Program-made: the position numbers and the translations under genes
Shown: positions 24,788 through 35,700 of the stretch, one piece after another
How positions within the stretch are numbered: position 1 is the first letter of the stretch
How the letters are laid out: each line of letters opens with the position of its first letter
Notes under the pieces: generated by a model
What the model was told of the DNA's origin: nothing
Seen by the model: only the letters and a program-made list of their open reading frames with translations
Database searches by the model: none
NCBI GenBank assembly: GCA_900291925.1
Contig: UWYS01000003.1
Location: 1,240,001-1,304,000 of the forward strand
Origin: Thecaphora thlaspeos
Lineage: Eukaryota > Basidiomycota > Ustilaginomycetes > Urocystidales > Glomosporiaceae
Direction: 5' to 3'
Length of the DNA stretch: 64,000 nt

Positions 24788-26272
24788 CTAGGTCCACCAT
24801 TTCCTGTTGGGTTGTTTGTACTTTGTCTCGAACAGCTCGCTGAGCTCGGCTTGTCGGTCAGCTCCCACTGGCGTTCGCAAGGATCAATAAGAAGAGACGA
24901 CAACCAAGAGTTAGCGCGCGCACGCCAACATCCCACCGTCTTGTTGGCGACATCGAACGCAAAGGAGGGACTCACGTGTGATGAGGGCATCGTCGCTGTC
25001 GAGCGACGTAGAGACGGTCGTGATCCTTGGTTTCCCTGGCCTGGCGAGCACAGTTTCGCCATCGAATCGCGCTTGAAGCCAATCGATGGCCGCCGCACAG
25101 CCGGTAAAGGACAGGACGACGTGTTCGCTCAGCGTATCGCGGATATACTCGATCGTGCTGCCGGACCTGGCCCACGTCTGTACGAGATCGTCGACGACGC
25201 GAATCGGAACCACCTCGTCGTGTAGACTGTGGTAGACCTGGACGGGCATCGTCGGTGCCGCACCATCCATACCCATCTTGTTCTCCTCCATGACCTGCGC
25301 AGGGACCTCTTGACGAAGCGGCTCGACGAGACTCGTATTGAAGAAGGACGAAAAGACGTCCATGTTGTAGTAGCTCTTCATCACGCTGCCGAAACAGGTC
25401 GTCTTTCCATATGCAAAGGCCTTTTTGCCGGCATCGGACGCATTGCTCTCGAGCCAGGTCGTCAGTTTTGGATAGGCGTTCGAGAGGCCAGCCATGACGC
25501 CGACAAAGAGGCCCGCGGCGATCGTCTTGTTGACGCGGTTCGCAATCGCCTCGAGGTCGGCCGGCGTACCACCCATGCTGGCGCCGATCACGTTCAACTC
25601 CGGCGCGTAACTCGCCTGCTTCTGCGCCGCCCATCCCGTAGCGATGGCGCCGCCCGAGTAGCCCCACAAGGCGACCTTGGCGTTCACCTGGCCTTCAACA
25701 TCCGTCAGTCCTAGTTCGGCAAAGGCGAGGGCGGCACGGATACCATCCAGAGTGGCGTAGGCCGACTGTGGGCCCGCACCAAAGGCATCGTTCTCCGACT
25801 CGTAGTCGGGCACCAGGACGATCCAGCCGCGATCAAGGCACGGCTCGATGAAGACCTGCTCCGAGAGGGCGCCGAGCTTGGAGTCGTTTCCGGCGCGCAG
25901 CGCGTAGCTGGTGCGACAACTGGGCGAGGCGCTATCGCACTTGCTCTGATACGACAGCACGCGCCAGGCACCGTCCGAACCCTTCTTGGCCGTGGCGGGC
26001 TTGAGGATGGTGGTGACCGTCACCTGGGCCGTCATGCCGTCCTGCGCCTTGGTCTTGTAGGCCAGCTGCCACGCCTCGAGCGGCGGGTCCGAAAAGCCCG
26101 GGAAGTAGACGACATCCACCTTGCGGCTGCGCAGGATGGCGCCGTTGGAGAGCGCCGCAAAGTTGGCAGGACGGTCGTAGTAGAACGAATCCTTGGCTGG
26201 CGTCGAGATCTTGGGTCCAGCGCCAAATAGGCTGTTGTGGCGGTGCAGCCATTTTCGCAAGCGGTGGAACAT
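24788..26272 (-). CDS. Secretory-lipase-family (CAL-A/LIP-like) alpha/beta hydrolase
   Basis: Predicted lipase or acyl-ester hydrolase of the fungal LIP family that includes Candida antarctica lipase A. Exons (minus) are 26272-24976 and 24867-24788, giving 458 residues; the intron (GTGAGT donor, CAG acceptor) closes in phase 1 and the second exon ends KQPNRKWWT. Residues 29-60 match the family start (DSFYYDRPANFAALSNGAIL). The nucleophile elbow is GYSGG with Ser206, followed by YAPELNVIGASMGGTP, a hallmark of CAL-A-like enzymes. The likely acid is Asp352 in SLHDEVVP and the base His384 in LSEHVVL. Unusually, the N-terminus MFHRLRKWLHRHN is basic and has no visible signal peptide. An upstream exon was looked for and not found. 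The function as a hydrolase is well supported; secretion is not. Confidence 0.85.
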
Positions 26273-28078
26273 GGCGAGTGCGAGGCGTGGAGAATATGTG
26301 TGTGCTGCTCGTCAGAGGGCGTCGTCGCTACACGGAATCGTCGTCGAGGGTCTCCTGCGTTCGTATCGCAGTACCTACGAGATCAAGGCAGAGAAACAAG
26401 AAGCCGAATGCTTGAAAATCATCTTGTATAACGAGCTTGGGATCCTGTGGGCGGTGCTGAAAATGGAGAAAGCAGAGGTGGTGCTCGAAAGAAGGGAATG
26501 AGAGGGACTGGGATGAGCAAGCTGAGGAGTAAGGGTCAGTCCGAGAAAGGCGAGAGCTTGTCGCTAACTTTATCTTTATGAGGAGGCCAGGGGGCGGTGT
26601 TCCATGGTGAGTCTCTACGAACGACCAGAGCGCTGTTCGGTGAGCGGGTGTCTGCGAATCGTCTCGACGGCGAGGTGGGTGGTCTGCGGTCTTTCAGCGA
26701 GGCGAGAAGGTTACGCTCACGGGCCCTCGGTGGGTTGGTGTACGATGCAATGGTGACCGAGCTGTAGGCTCGAAGTTAGGGTTCGGCGGGTAGAGTGTGT
26801 CGATGGCAGTACGTGGTGGTATGGTTCCTCCTGATCGGTCGATGGGACAATGGAATAGGCGGTGCTGTAATAACCAGGGACCAGTCGGTTGCACAATGAC
26901 AGCTGGTCGGTGTCGAAGGAAGGTTGAGGTGGGTAAAGAGAGTGGGTGCCAAATGGGTGTCGTCGAAAGAGTGTGGCGTCGATAGGCAGCGTGAAAGACT
27001 AGCTTGAGGATCGGTTGGTACTTGGAGAGAGAGAGAGAGAGAGGAGACGTAGAGAGCATGTCGAGTGTATATAAGTACTACGTGGCTGCTAGCGCACGCA
27101 CGCAGACAGGGGCAGGGGGGACCGAGGTCGCGTGGCCGCTATCGTCAAAGACGACGGGCATCTTTCGGTGATGGAAGATTAGCTGGATGATGTGTGTGGC
27201 GGCGGCCGGTCATCAACTCTAAATTGCAGTGAAAGAGGTGGGGTCTTGAATCATACCTACATGTGTAGGGGAGAGCGGGTGGGGTGAAGTGGCGTTTGGT
27301 CGGAGCTGAGTTTGGGCAAGGAAACAAGCTTCGCCACTCGGCCAAGGGGTTCCGCGCTTCGAGGGCGGAGGAAACGACGGTAAGAGGCTGAAGGCGAAGG
27401 GAGGGGACTGCACGACGCGCAGAGCGTCGTCGAGCTTCGGAGGGCTGTGAGAGGACAGGCGAAGTGGTGTAGGCTAAGGCAGGGAGGGGGAAGCGGCGCT
27501 CGAGCGGTTCGACGAGAGCTGTCAAGAAAGGCCGCTCGGTCCCCCCCACGCAGAGGACCAACTCTACGCTGTCCCGTCTCGGCCTTGGTGAGCCCATCTG
27601 GATGCAAAGACCGTATGCTGTCCTGCCTGGTCTGCCTGGTCCGCCGGATACCGAGGTCCGCCCAGCGACATGTGGCAAGGGGGTTTTCCTGTGTTCCTCG
27701 CGAGGGTGCAACATCTACCGAATGTCGTCACGAAACGGCAGGGTGAGGCACAACTCTGATGGTCAGGGTCCCCCCTCCCCCCAGCGTCTGTACTCGGCCG
27801 GCTACGTTTTTTTGGTGGTGATCGCCTCTGGTGACTGGCTGCACGCTGGTGCACAGTGATGCGGGTTATCGATGCCGATCGCGAACAAGAAAAAGCTGGC
27901 TGTGCCTCTCATCCGCTCGACCGTTGCCTCCCTGCTGGTGGGCCGCACGCACAAGATTGCCGAGCCCAAAGGGCTCCTCGCTCTCTCCTCCTCTTGCCTT
28001 CCGACCTTCATCTACCGTAACACCCACCAACATTCTCCCACCCTCGCCCCCACCCACCCGCACTTATCTTTGCTCAAA
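26273..28078. other. Divergent intergenic region, no gene supported
   Basis: Lies between the divergently oriented lipase-like gene and the small TUDOR-like gene, so it should hold both promoters. A (GA)n tract occurs at about 27027-27044. The longest frame (189 codons, 27145-27714, minus) is Arg/Pro-rich without a motif and is overlapped by frames on both strands, so it is not called. The last 100 bases are a CCCAC-rich leader for the gene at 28079. Confidence 0.5.
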
Positions 28079-28524
28079 ATGGTCCTTTACGTCGAGGGAG
28101 ATGTCGTTGAGTGTGAGTAGTTGGACGATGCACAGCTAACCGGCCAGCGAGACGGATGTGGGAGCTTCAAAGCTCACAGCCTCATTTCTTGCTTCGCTGC
28201 TGACCTATCCCTCTTCCGCCGACTGCCCTGCTTCGCGATAAACTCGTTGTGCTTCAATACCACGATACAGACCGTCCCTTTGGAGGCGAGGTCAAGACTG
28301 GAAAGATCGACAAGATCAAGGTCAAGACTGGCGGACACGTACGTTACCCTTCTCTTTAGCTCTCCATTCCTCACCCATTGCCTTCAGAATTCTGACCTTC
28401 TTCTTTTGCTTTCCCATCTTCAACCCTACATCTCTCCTCCACCATACGACAGGTCGACATCAAGTACCACATCAACGGCGAGACCTTCATCTCGACCCAG
28501 ATCATTGGCAAGACCAAGCAGTAA
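28079..28524 (+). CDS. Small TUDOR-like (hypervirulence-associated type) protein, three exons
   Basis: A 57-residue protein missed by simple frame scanning. Exons are 28079-28112, 28271-28338 and 28453-28524; introns 28113-28270 (GTGAGT...ACAG) and 28339-28452 (GTACGT...ACAG) close in phase 1 and phase 0. The product begins MVLYVEGDVVEYRPFGGEV, then has KTGKIDKIKVKTGG, HVDIKYHINGETFIS and TQIIGKTKQ. This matches the layout of the small fungal/bacterial 'hypervirulence-associated protein TUDOR domain' family: a GD-V-Y-P-GG opening followed by alternating beta strands. The family's biochemical role is not established, so no activity is assigned. The start ATG is preceded by AAAA, a good fungal context. 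The evidence is three clean splice junctions and the beta-barrel-like pattern. Confidence 0.7.
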
Positions 28525-28753
28525 ACCCGCCCTGCCATCCGAGCTAGCCAACGACGTCCCTCGTCCCTTTTCGCGAGGCTCGACTGCGCAATGCAAGAAA
28601 TGACATTGTCTTGATAACTCCCAGTACATGACCATTATCGCAGCAGCGTACATGGAGCGAGGCAAGAGAGATCAGGTATCTGTGTCGTCCTAGGTGCCCC
28701 AGGGTCGGTACGGAAGAGGGGCAATCGGAAGACGTCGCAGGTCCCACGTTGCG

Positions 28754-30403
28754 TTAGACGGCCGTCGGCACTGCAGCGGCTGTGTCGAATGACGAAGACG
28801 CCAGACCGTCCTTCGAAGATGTGGTACGGCCCGACATTCGGCCCTGCACGTAGTCCTGCCCCACGACGCTCAGCGCGGTCGAGATGACGTCGACCAGGGA
28901 ATCTTCCACCCAAGCATTCTCTTCGAACGGCACCTCGACTGGTCGCCATGGCGGCGTTGGCACAAAGTAGAGTCGATGCAAAGGTCGGGAAAGTCAGCAC
29001 TTGTTTCGGCCGCGCAGAGGGTTGGGACCGGCAGAGCAAAGGCATTGACCACTACGAAACTCACACCACGAGTTGGGGACCGCCTGGCTGATCGTCTTGT
29101 GGCTGAGGCCGTGCAGCGGATCCTTGAGCAGGACGAGGAAGAAGAGCTGCTTCTCTTCGGCCTTGGCCCCGTCCGCTTTTGCCGTTGCCTTGCCCTTATC
29201 GGCGCTGCTAGCCGACGTGAGGCCCGGGAGAGGCGAGACGCAAGCCTGAATCCTGACAAAAACGGGGCACGTCGTGATGGGCAGCGTCGCGCCCGCCGCC
29301 GCGGAAGCCTCGGTGGCCGGCGGTTTGACCTCGTGCGTCTTGACGATCTCCTCGAGATTGACGGAGGCCAGGCGGAAGGCGGCCTCGAACCCCTCGACCG
29401 CGTTGAGATCACGATCTTGGTCCTGGCCCTGCTTGGAACGCGATGCGGTCGACTGCACCGGCGCCTTGTTCACCACCAGCTGCTGATCGGTGTTGTTGGA
29501 GTCGACCTGCTCCATGACCTTTGTCAGGACGCGGTAGGTGACGTCCTCGATGCCATCGTAACCAATCATGTCTATGGAAGACGGAGCGCCGTACAGGGGA
29601 TTGGGAAAGAAAAAAAACGATGACCGGGGGTGTCAGCTCCACAACCCTTCTGCAGCCGATGTTGTACTTGCGTGAACGAGCTTACCGTGACTGAGGGTGA
29701 CTTGGATGAGCTCGTGCGCTGCAATGGGCGGTGCTACGGCATTGATGATGTCGGTCCATCCGCGCTTGCCTACCTTTGCCGCCTCCTCGCCCCATTTTTC
29801 CAGGCCGGCCTCCTTGACAAAGCCGCGCACTCCCTTTGCAATGTCCCAGCCGCGGTTGCCGAGCTCCCTGGCCTGCTCTGCCTGCGAGGGTGCGCGCTTC
29901 TCGAGCTCGGTACGCGCCTGGTCCGCCAGCTTGGTGGCCTGCGAGAAGATCGATGAGCCCCAGCCTCCCCAGCCGCCGCCGCCGGCGGAAGAAGGGATCG
30001 CTGAGATGGCTGCCTCTCCTTCTGTTGATGCGGAAATGTACTCGGTCATTGCTGGCATTTGGCCTGTTGCTGTCTTCTCTGTCGCAGTGTCGGATGGCAC
30101 GGGGCCAGAGGCTGCTTCGGGCGCGGCCGAGGAAGCGGAGGGAGTGGCCGGGGACTTTTTGCGGTTGCTAGCGCGACTGCTCAATGTGGCCCTGCTCTGC
30201 ACGAGGCTGTCGAGGTCGTCTAGGAGGCTCTGCGCATCCTGAGTTGCGTTTGCGGGCTTCGAGGCGTCGGCGGCCGAGGCGGTTGGTACGGCTGGCGATG
30301 CGGACCTCTCCGATGGCTTGGGTGTGGCCGAGGGCGTTCCAAGGTTGTCGAGGTCGGCGAGAAGGTCATCTACGTCTTTACGGTTGGATTTCTTGAGCGA
30401 CAT
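28754..30403 (-). CDS. Mtc1-like (maintenance of telomere capping 1, DUF5427) protein
   Basis: Cytosolic, probably COPI/ER-vesicle-associated family of poorly known function. Exons (minus): 30403-29686, 29571-29065 and about 28983-28754 (about 484 residues). The N-terminus has two acidic repeats, DDLLADLDNLG and SLLDDLDSLVQ, then a GGGGWGGWGSSIF segment, the conserved TDIINAVAPPIAAHELIQVT, and after intron 1 DMIGYDGIEDVTYRVLTKVM. The last exon reads LHRLYFVPTPPWRPVEVPF and WVEDSLVDVISTALSVVGQ, the usual Mtc1-type ending. Intron 1 (GTAAGC...TAG) is canonical. The last intron has a GTGAGT donor at 29064, but no AG acceptor can reach the conserved frame: the only nearby AG (after CAAG) leads to an in-frame TGA. 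A GT-AC junction at 28984 would fit the phase. See findings. Confidence 0.7.
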
Positions 30404-30756
30404 GATGTGCTGGAGTGTCTGGCTGGCGCTGGGTGCTGGGCGGTGGTGGTGGTGGTGGTGGTGGTGTTGGTGGTGGAGAAGGAGGGTGCAGTGTGCGGCA
30501 CTTTAAACGCAAAGAAAAACCGTGCAGAAATAGGCGAGGGCTCGTGCGTGTCAATGACCTCCACACTTTGGCGCGCCCACGCCCGCGCCTACGCCCGCGC
30601 CTACACCCGCGCCTACACCCGCACCCCCTTGGACCCTGGGTCAGCCCCCGCGCACGGTCAGCTAAGTGCCCGACCCGACCCCAGCCTACCTACCACCCAC
30701 CATCCACCACCAGCCATCAGCCATCAGCCACCAACCACCCCTCACCACTGGGCGCC
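30404..30756. other. Divergent promoter region with a GC-rich tandem repeat
   Basis: Lies between the Mtc1-like gene and the second MFS transporter. It contains a GGT/GTT-rich tract (about 30440-30476), a CGCGCCTACRCC-type tandem repeat (about 30571-30625) and an ACCACCA-rich leader just before the ATG at 30757. No gene seen, although the plus frame is open through it. Confidence 0.6.
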
Positions 30757-32501
30757 ATGTCGCCACAAGCACCACAATCAGCCTCGCTCCACGACACACG
30801 TCCACCTCCCACCAACACCGCCAAGACGACCAGACGCTTCACCTTCGTTCTCCTCTGGATCCTCGCATCAGCCTACAACTACGGCTTCGGCATCTCGGAG
30901 CTCAACCCGCTCCAGCCCATCCTCACCTGCCAGGTCTACCGCTCAGTCTCCTCATCCCCACCTCCTTCGTCGCCTCCGCCCCTCGCCGGCTGTATACCTC
31001 TGACGGAATCTCAGTTCGGACTCATCACCAGTCTCTTCACCCTCGGCGGCCTCGTCTCGTCCTTGTCCATCTCCTCCCTCGCCAGGAACCGAGGATGGGG
31101 CAGGCGCACGCCCATAACTCTCTCCGCATTCTTCGCCTTGCTGGGAAGCCTCGTCCTCGCATCCGCACACTCGCTCGCACCGCTAGCCATCGGCCGCTTC
31201 CTCCAGGGTCTGGGATCGGGTATCGGTGTGGTCATCGTACCAATCTACATCAACGAAATTTCGCCCGCCTCGCTCCAGGGCTCACACGGCGTCCTCAACC
31301 AGCTCGCGATCGTCGTCGGCATCTTCACAGCCCAGGCCCTCGGCGCGTCCTCGCTCGGCAGTGGTGCCAAGACGTGGCGGTGGATCCCGGCGACGGCCGC
31401 CATCATCTCGCTCGTCCAGCTGGTGGGCGGCTTCCTCTTCGCAGTGGAGTCGCCCGGCTGGTTGCAAGGAGAAGGTCGCAGAAGCGGATCGGAGGACCAG
31501 GCGAACGAGATCAGAAGGCTGCTGTGGACTGCCAAGGAGGTGGAAGCCTACCGCGAGAACGGCTCGACGTCGGCGCGCTCGATCGGCGACGGCGAGGCGG
31601 ACGAGAGGCGGGGCCTCCTCGCAGACGGTCCGGACGCAGACGAGACGTTTGCCAACAGCGGCGACGTCGGGCTCAAGCAGATCTTTACCGACCCCGCCAT
31701 CCGTCCCGGGACGCTGATGGTCGTGTTCACCCAGGTAGCGCAGCAGCTCAGTGGAGTGGTAAGTCGCACCCGACGCTGCCGCTCCTCGCTGACGTCTGGC
31801 CTCTTCGCTGAAGACTCAAGCCTTGGCTCGTCTCCCTTTTCGACGTGTGCACAGAACGCAGTGCTGTACTACAGCACCGGCATCCTCTCGACCATCCTCC
31901 CCTCTCTAGCCGGCTCCATCGGGATCCTCATCACGGTCATCAACACGCTGATGACCTTCCCACCCATCCTGCTCATCTCAGAGGACCGCATGGGTCGACG
32001 CAACCTCATGGTCCTCTCAGCGGGGCTCATGAGTCTCTCCTCCCTCCTCCTCGGTCTCGGCATCATCTATGACATACCGTCCCTCAGCGCAATCTGCATC
32101 GTCCTAATGGTCGCCGCTTTCTCCATCGGACTCGGTCCCATACCTTTTGTCATCCTGCCCGAGATGGTACCGAGTCGAGTGAGTTTGATCAAACTTTCCT
32201 CTCAGCTTGTCCCCTCATCTCTTCGACAACTATCCCCACAACTGATCCCTTCATTCTTTTCCCTGGGAAAAAAATTAAAATAAACCTTCAGGCCGTATCG
32301 ATGACGACGAGTTTAGGTCTAAGTCTCAACTGGACAGGCAACTTCCTAATTGGAGCTGCATTTCTACCCATCAAGAACTTCCTCGCCCGCTTCGACACAA
32401 GACACACGGGCGGTGCTGTCTTTTGGTTCTTCACTGCTACCAACCTCATCACGGCCTTCGTCGTCGCGCGCAGGTATAGGTATCAGCCACAGAAGCAGTA
32501 G
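30757..32501 (+). CDS. MFS sugar transporter, vacuolar Ybr241c/Vps73-like
   Basis: Twelve-helix sugar-porter-family protein of 511 residues. Exons 30757-31758, 31855-32178 and 32292-32501; both introns (GTAAGT...ACAG and GTGAGT...TCAG) are phase 0. The start is the first ATG after the leader (GCGCCATGTCG context). Motifs: FGISELNPLQ near TM1, GLITSLFTLGGLVSSL in TM2, RNRGWGRR loop, GRFLQGLGSGIGVVIVPIYI, VFTQVAQQLSGV joined to NAVLYYSTGIL across intron 1, DRMGRRNLMV, and GLGPIPFVILPEMVP. The TM7 and TM10 signatures resemble the yeast Ybr241c/Vps73 group, thought to be vacuolar, more than plasma-membrane hexose carriers. The N-terminal extension (about 25 residues) is Pro/Thr-rich. Substrate is unknown. 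Confidence 0.85.
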
Positions 32502-32708
32502 TAGTTCTGCAACGTAGAGTCTCGAATTGCTCTCGGATGTGGTAACTATGGCCTTTCTTGTCCTTGTCCGTGCACGTAGCATGAGCAACAACAATGCGGC
32601 TGATCGTCTCAGCTGAAAATCGAGCAGAGTACATAGAACTACATGTTAGCTGTGGTGGCTGTTGGTCAGAAGCAAGGACCGTCGATCGCCGTACCGCTCG
32701 CCCGCCGC

Positions 32709-35700
32709 TCAAGCAAAGTAGTCCGAACGACCCAGCGTAAAATCGTTAACCTCGGACAGGTATTCGCCAAACTTCTTCTGGTCTTCGGACCAGGTGTCTT
32801 GATGGCTGCGCCTCGGAAAATAAGGATGGGAAAGAGTAAGAGGAGCGAAAGTCAACAAAGGCACCGCCAGGATCGCACGTAAAACATCAGTGGAAGAGGG
32901 GGGGGGGGGGGGCAGCAAGGGGTCGACTCACGTCCTCTTGAAATCCGCCGCACACCTCCTCACCGTCGTCGAGATGGGCACAGGGTCGTCGGTATGCTGC
33001 GCGATCGTATCGACAATCAGCGACGGCATCCACTCCGGCACGTCGTACGGGAACGCCACCAGCAGGGCGGTGGCGCCAAGGATGCCTGAGTGCAGGGTGA
33101 GCAGCCTCTCGTCGAATTCGGCCTCGCCCCGCTTGGGCAGCTTGGTGTTCGCGACCACCTGCGTGAAGCTCTGCTTGAGCTGCTTGATCAGCCTGCGCTG
33201 CGAACAGCGGACGATGCCGCTGAGCGTGGTGGCGGCCATCTCGCGTACCTCGAGATGTCGGTCGCGGAGCAGCTCCAAGAGGAGCTCGATGATGCTCTGG
33301 ATCGTGGCTTCGTTGAGGTGGAAGAGGCTGCGGAAGGAAAAGATTTCGAGGGTAAAGTTTGGGTAGCAACAAAAAGATGAAGCAAAGGGAGAAAAGCATT
33401 CAGCAAGTTGTCGCGCGGCGGACCTTCTATCCCACGATCCGTCTCTGGCCGACTCACTTCTGGAAGTAGACCACCTGGATCACGGGCAGCGAATTCAGAC
33501 GGGCGCGCCATGAGTTGGTCGACGATCGAGTCACCGTGAGCAGCTCCTGGACCAGCGCTTCGACGTGGTCGGCCGTGAGCGTGTAGGTCGAGATCTTGGT
33601 CAGCACCGCCCGGGCCGTGTCGGAGAGCTCCTTGTTGTCGTGGATCTCGACCATGGCGAAGATGTGGGGTAGGAACTTGATCGCCTCGCCCGCCATCGCG
33701 CTGTTGCGGTGGTCGCCGAGCGTCGTCGAGATCCACAGGAGCGCTGTCATGGCGGCCCGGTCGTACGGCGACGTGCCCTGCGCCGTGGGCTTTCGCTCGT
33801 CCTTCCACTTGGCGAGGTCGCGCGCCAGCTTGCTGAAGCGCTCCGAGTAGAGGTCAGGACGCCCAAGCAGCGAGCCCTCGCGGGTCGCACAGACGTCGAG
33901 GAACTCGCTGACGCTGCCAAACGAAGGATGGACTTTGAGCAGCTCGAGGTCGGCCAGACTCTCGCTGATGATGCTGCGCACCTCCTGGAAGTCGTTGACG
34001 AAGCTGTCCGAATAGATCGCAATCAGGTCGTCGGCGCCCCACGCATCGAACTTCAGGTTAAGCGTGACGAGGGCGCCCCGTAGCAGATTCTGCGACTTGG
34101 CCTGTTCCCATGGGCTCTGCGCGGCCGAGTCGCTGTTCATGTTCTCCTTGGCCACGCTCACGACGTACCTGACCAGCGGCATAGCCCGACGCGGATCGCG
34201 GTGCTGGAGCATGTACTCGACGCACATCTGCCACGCCGGCTGACTATCGGGCGTGCACTCCTTGAAGATCTGCGGCAGTAGCGCCTCGATCCAATCCCAC
34301 AGCTGCGCCTGGTCGCAAGCGGGCCAGTGCTTGGAGCCGCGGTACGCTCCGCTGAGCACCTCGGCGGCGGCACGGTGCTTGTGTCGGTCCTTTTCGGCGA
34401 TCAGTTTCTCGACAGGCTCCCTGACTATCGGAAGCAGGGAGACGCCGTAGACCTGGAACAGCGACTTGATCAGCCTCGACGTCTCGGCGGAGAGGTAATT
34501 GCGGTCTTTTTCCTGCGAGAGGTGGCGGAAGAAGCCGTCCCACCAGGCGGTGTCGGTGACGATGCTAGAGATGGCGTCGATGGCCGGCTTCGAGGCTGAA
34601 TCCCACCGGAAGACGCTCTCGGTCTGCGGCGGCGGCGAGTAGTACGTCGCCTCGTGGCCCCAGACCAGCCAGCCCTGCGACGACTTGTCCCAAAGGCGCG
34701 CCCCTTCGCCGATCGGCTCCGCAAAGCCGGCGACGTAGGCCTTCGTCCACTCGGGTGTGACCGGCCTCGGCAACGTCGCGACGTGCTTGAGCGGGTTCTT
34801 GCTGCGCGCGAGCAGAAGGTCCTCGTCGATGGCGCAGAGCGTCCGCAGTTTGAGGAAGTACAGAACCTTCGTGACGGCAGCTTGACTGTAGCTTCGCATG
34901 CTCGGGTTCTCCGAGATGATCTGCTGGGCGAGGTACCTGGCCGGCTGCTCCGACAGGGGCTTGTCCTTGCGGATCAGCGCTCGCAGCAACCTGGTCGCAA
35001 AGATTGAAAACGCCCAGTGCGTCGACTCGTTCTGCGCGATCTCAAGCACCTTTTCCGTCAGCTCGAGGTGGACCTCGTCGATCCTGGCCGTCCGCTCGGC
35101 CCGCTTAGCGACGACCGCCTCCAGCAACTGCTTCTCGGACGTGGGCTGGGCCTGGAGGTCGTTGGGCAAGGCGCTCTCGAGGGCGTCTGCGGCCTTAATC
35201 AGCGCGGGCGTATCGATCTGCGACTCGAGTGTCGACGGCTCAGCGACCCGGACGACAAAGTAACCAATGATGTTGCGAACTAGTTCCTGGATTGATGGCT
35301 TTGAGTGGTGCTGGGCGGCCAGGAGGCCGAGGATGTAGGGAGCGCGGAACCTATCATCGGTAACGGCGAGGTGAGTGAAGCGCTTGCTGCCCAGCGTGTA
35401 GAGAGCCCCCTTCATCCTGTCGTCGCCAACGCCCGGCCGCAGCGCCTCAACGAGCTTGGGGAACGAGAGAACCCGCGTCCCGTCATAGTATGAGCAGACA
35501 GTCTCGAGCGTGTTCTGGGCCGTGGATCGGATGGCGACGTAGTTGGACAGGCCAAATTCGAGCAGCTGCTGGACCATCTTGTCAATTTGCGGCGTCCGCT
35601 GGCGATTAGAGCCGTTGAGCCTCGCACGCGATGAGTGGTAGGCCATTGCCCGCTTGATGCAGAGCGAACGCGGAAATGCCTTCTGCTTTGCGTAGAGTTT

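Noticed and set aside
27145..27714. 189-codon minus frame upstream of the TUDOR-like gene
   Set aside because: Overlapped by frames on both strands and Arg/Pro-biased; no family recognised.
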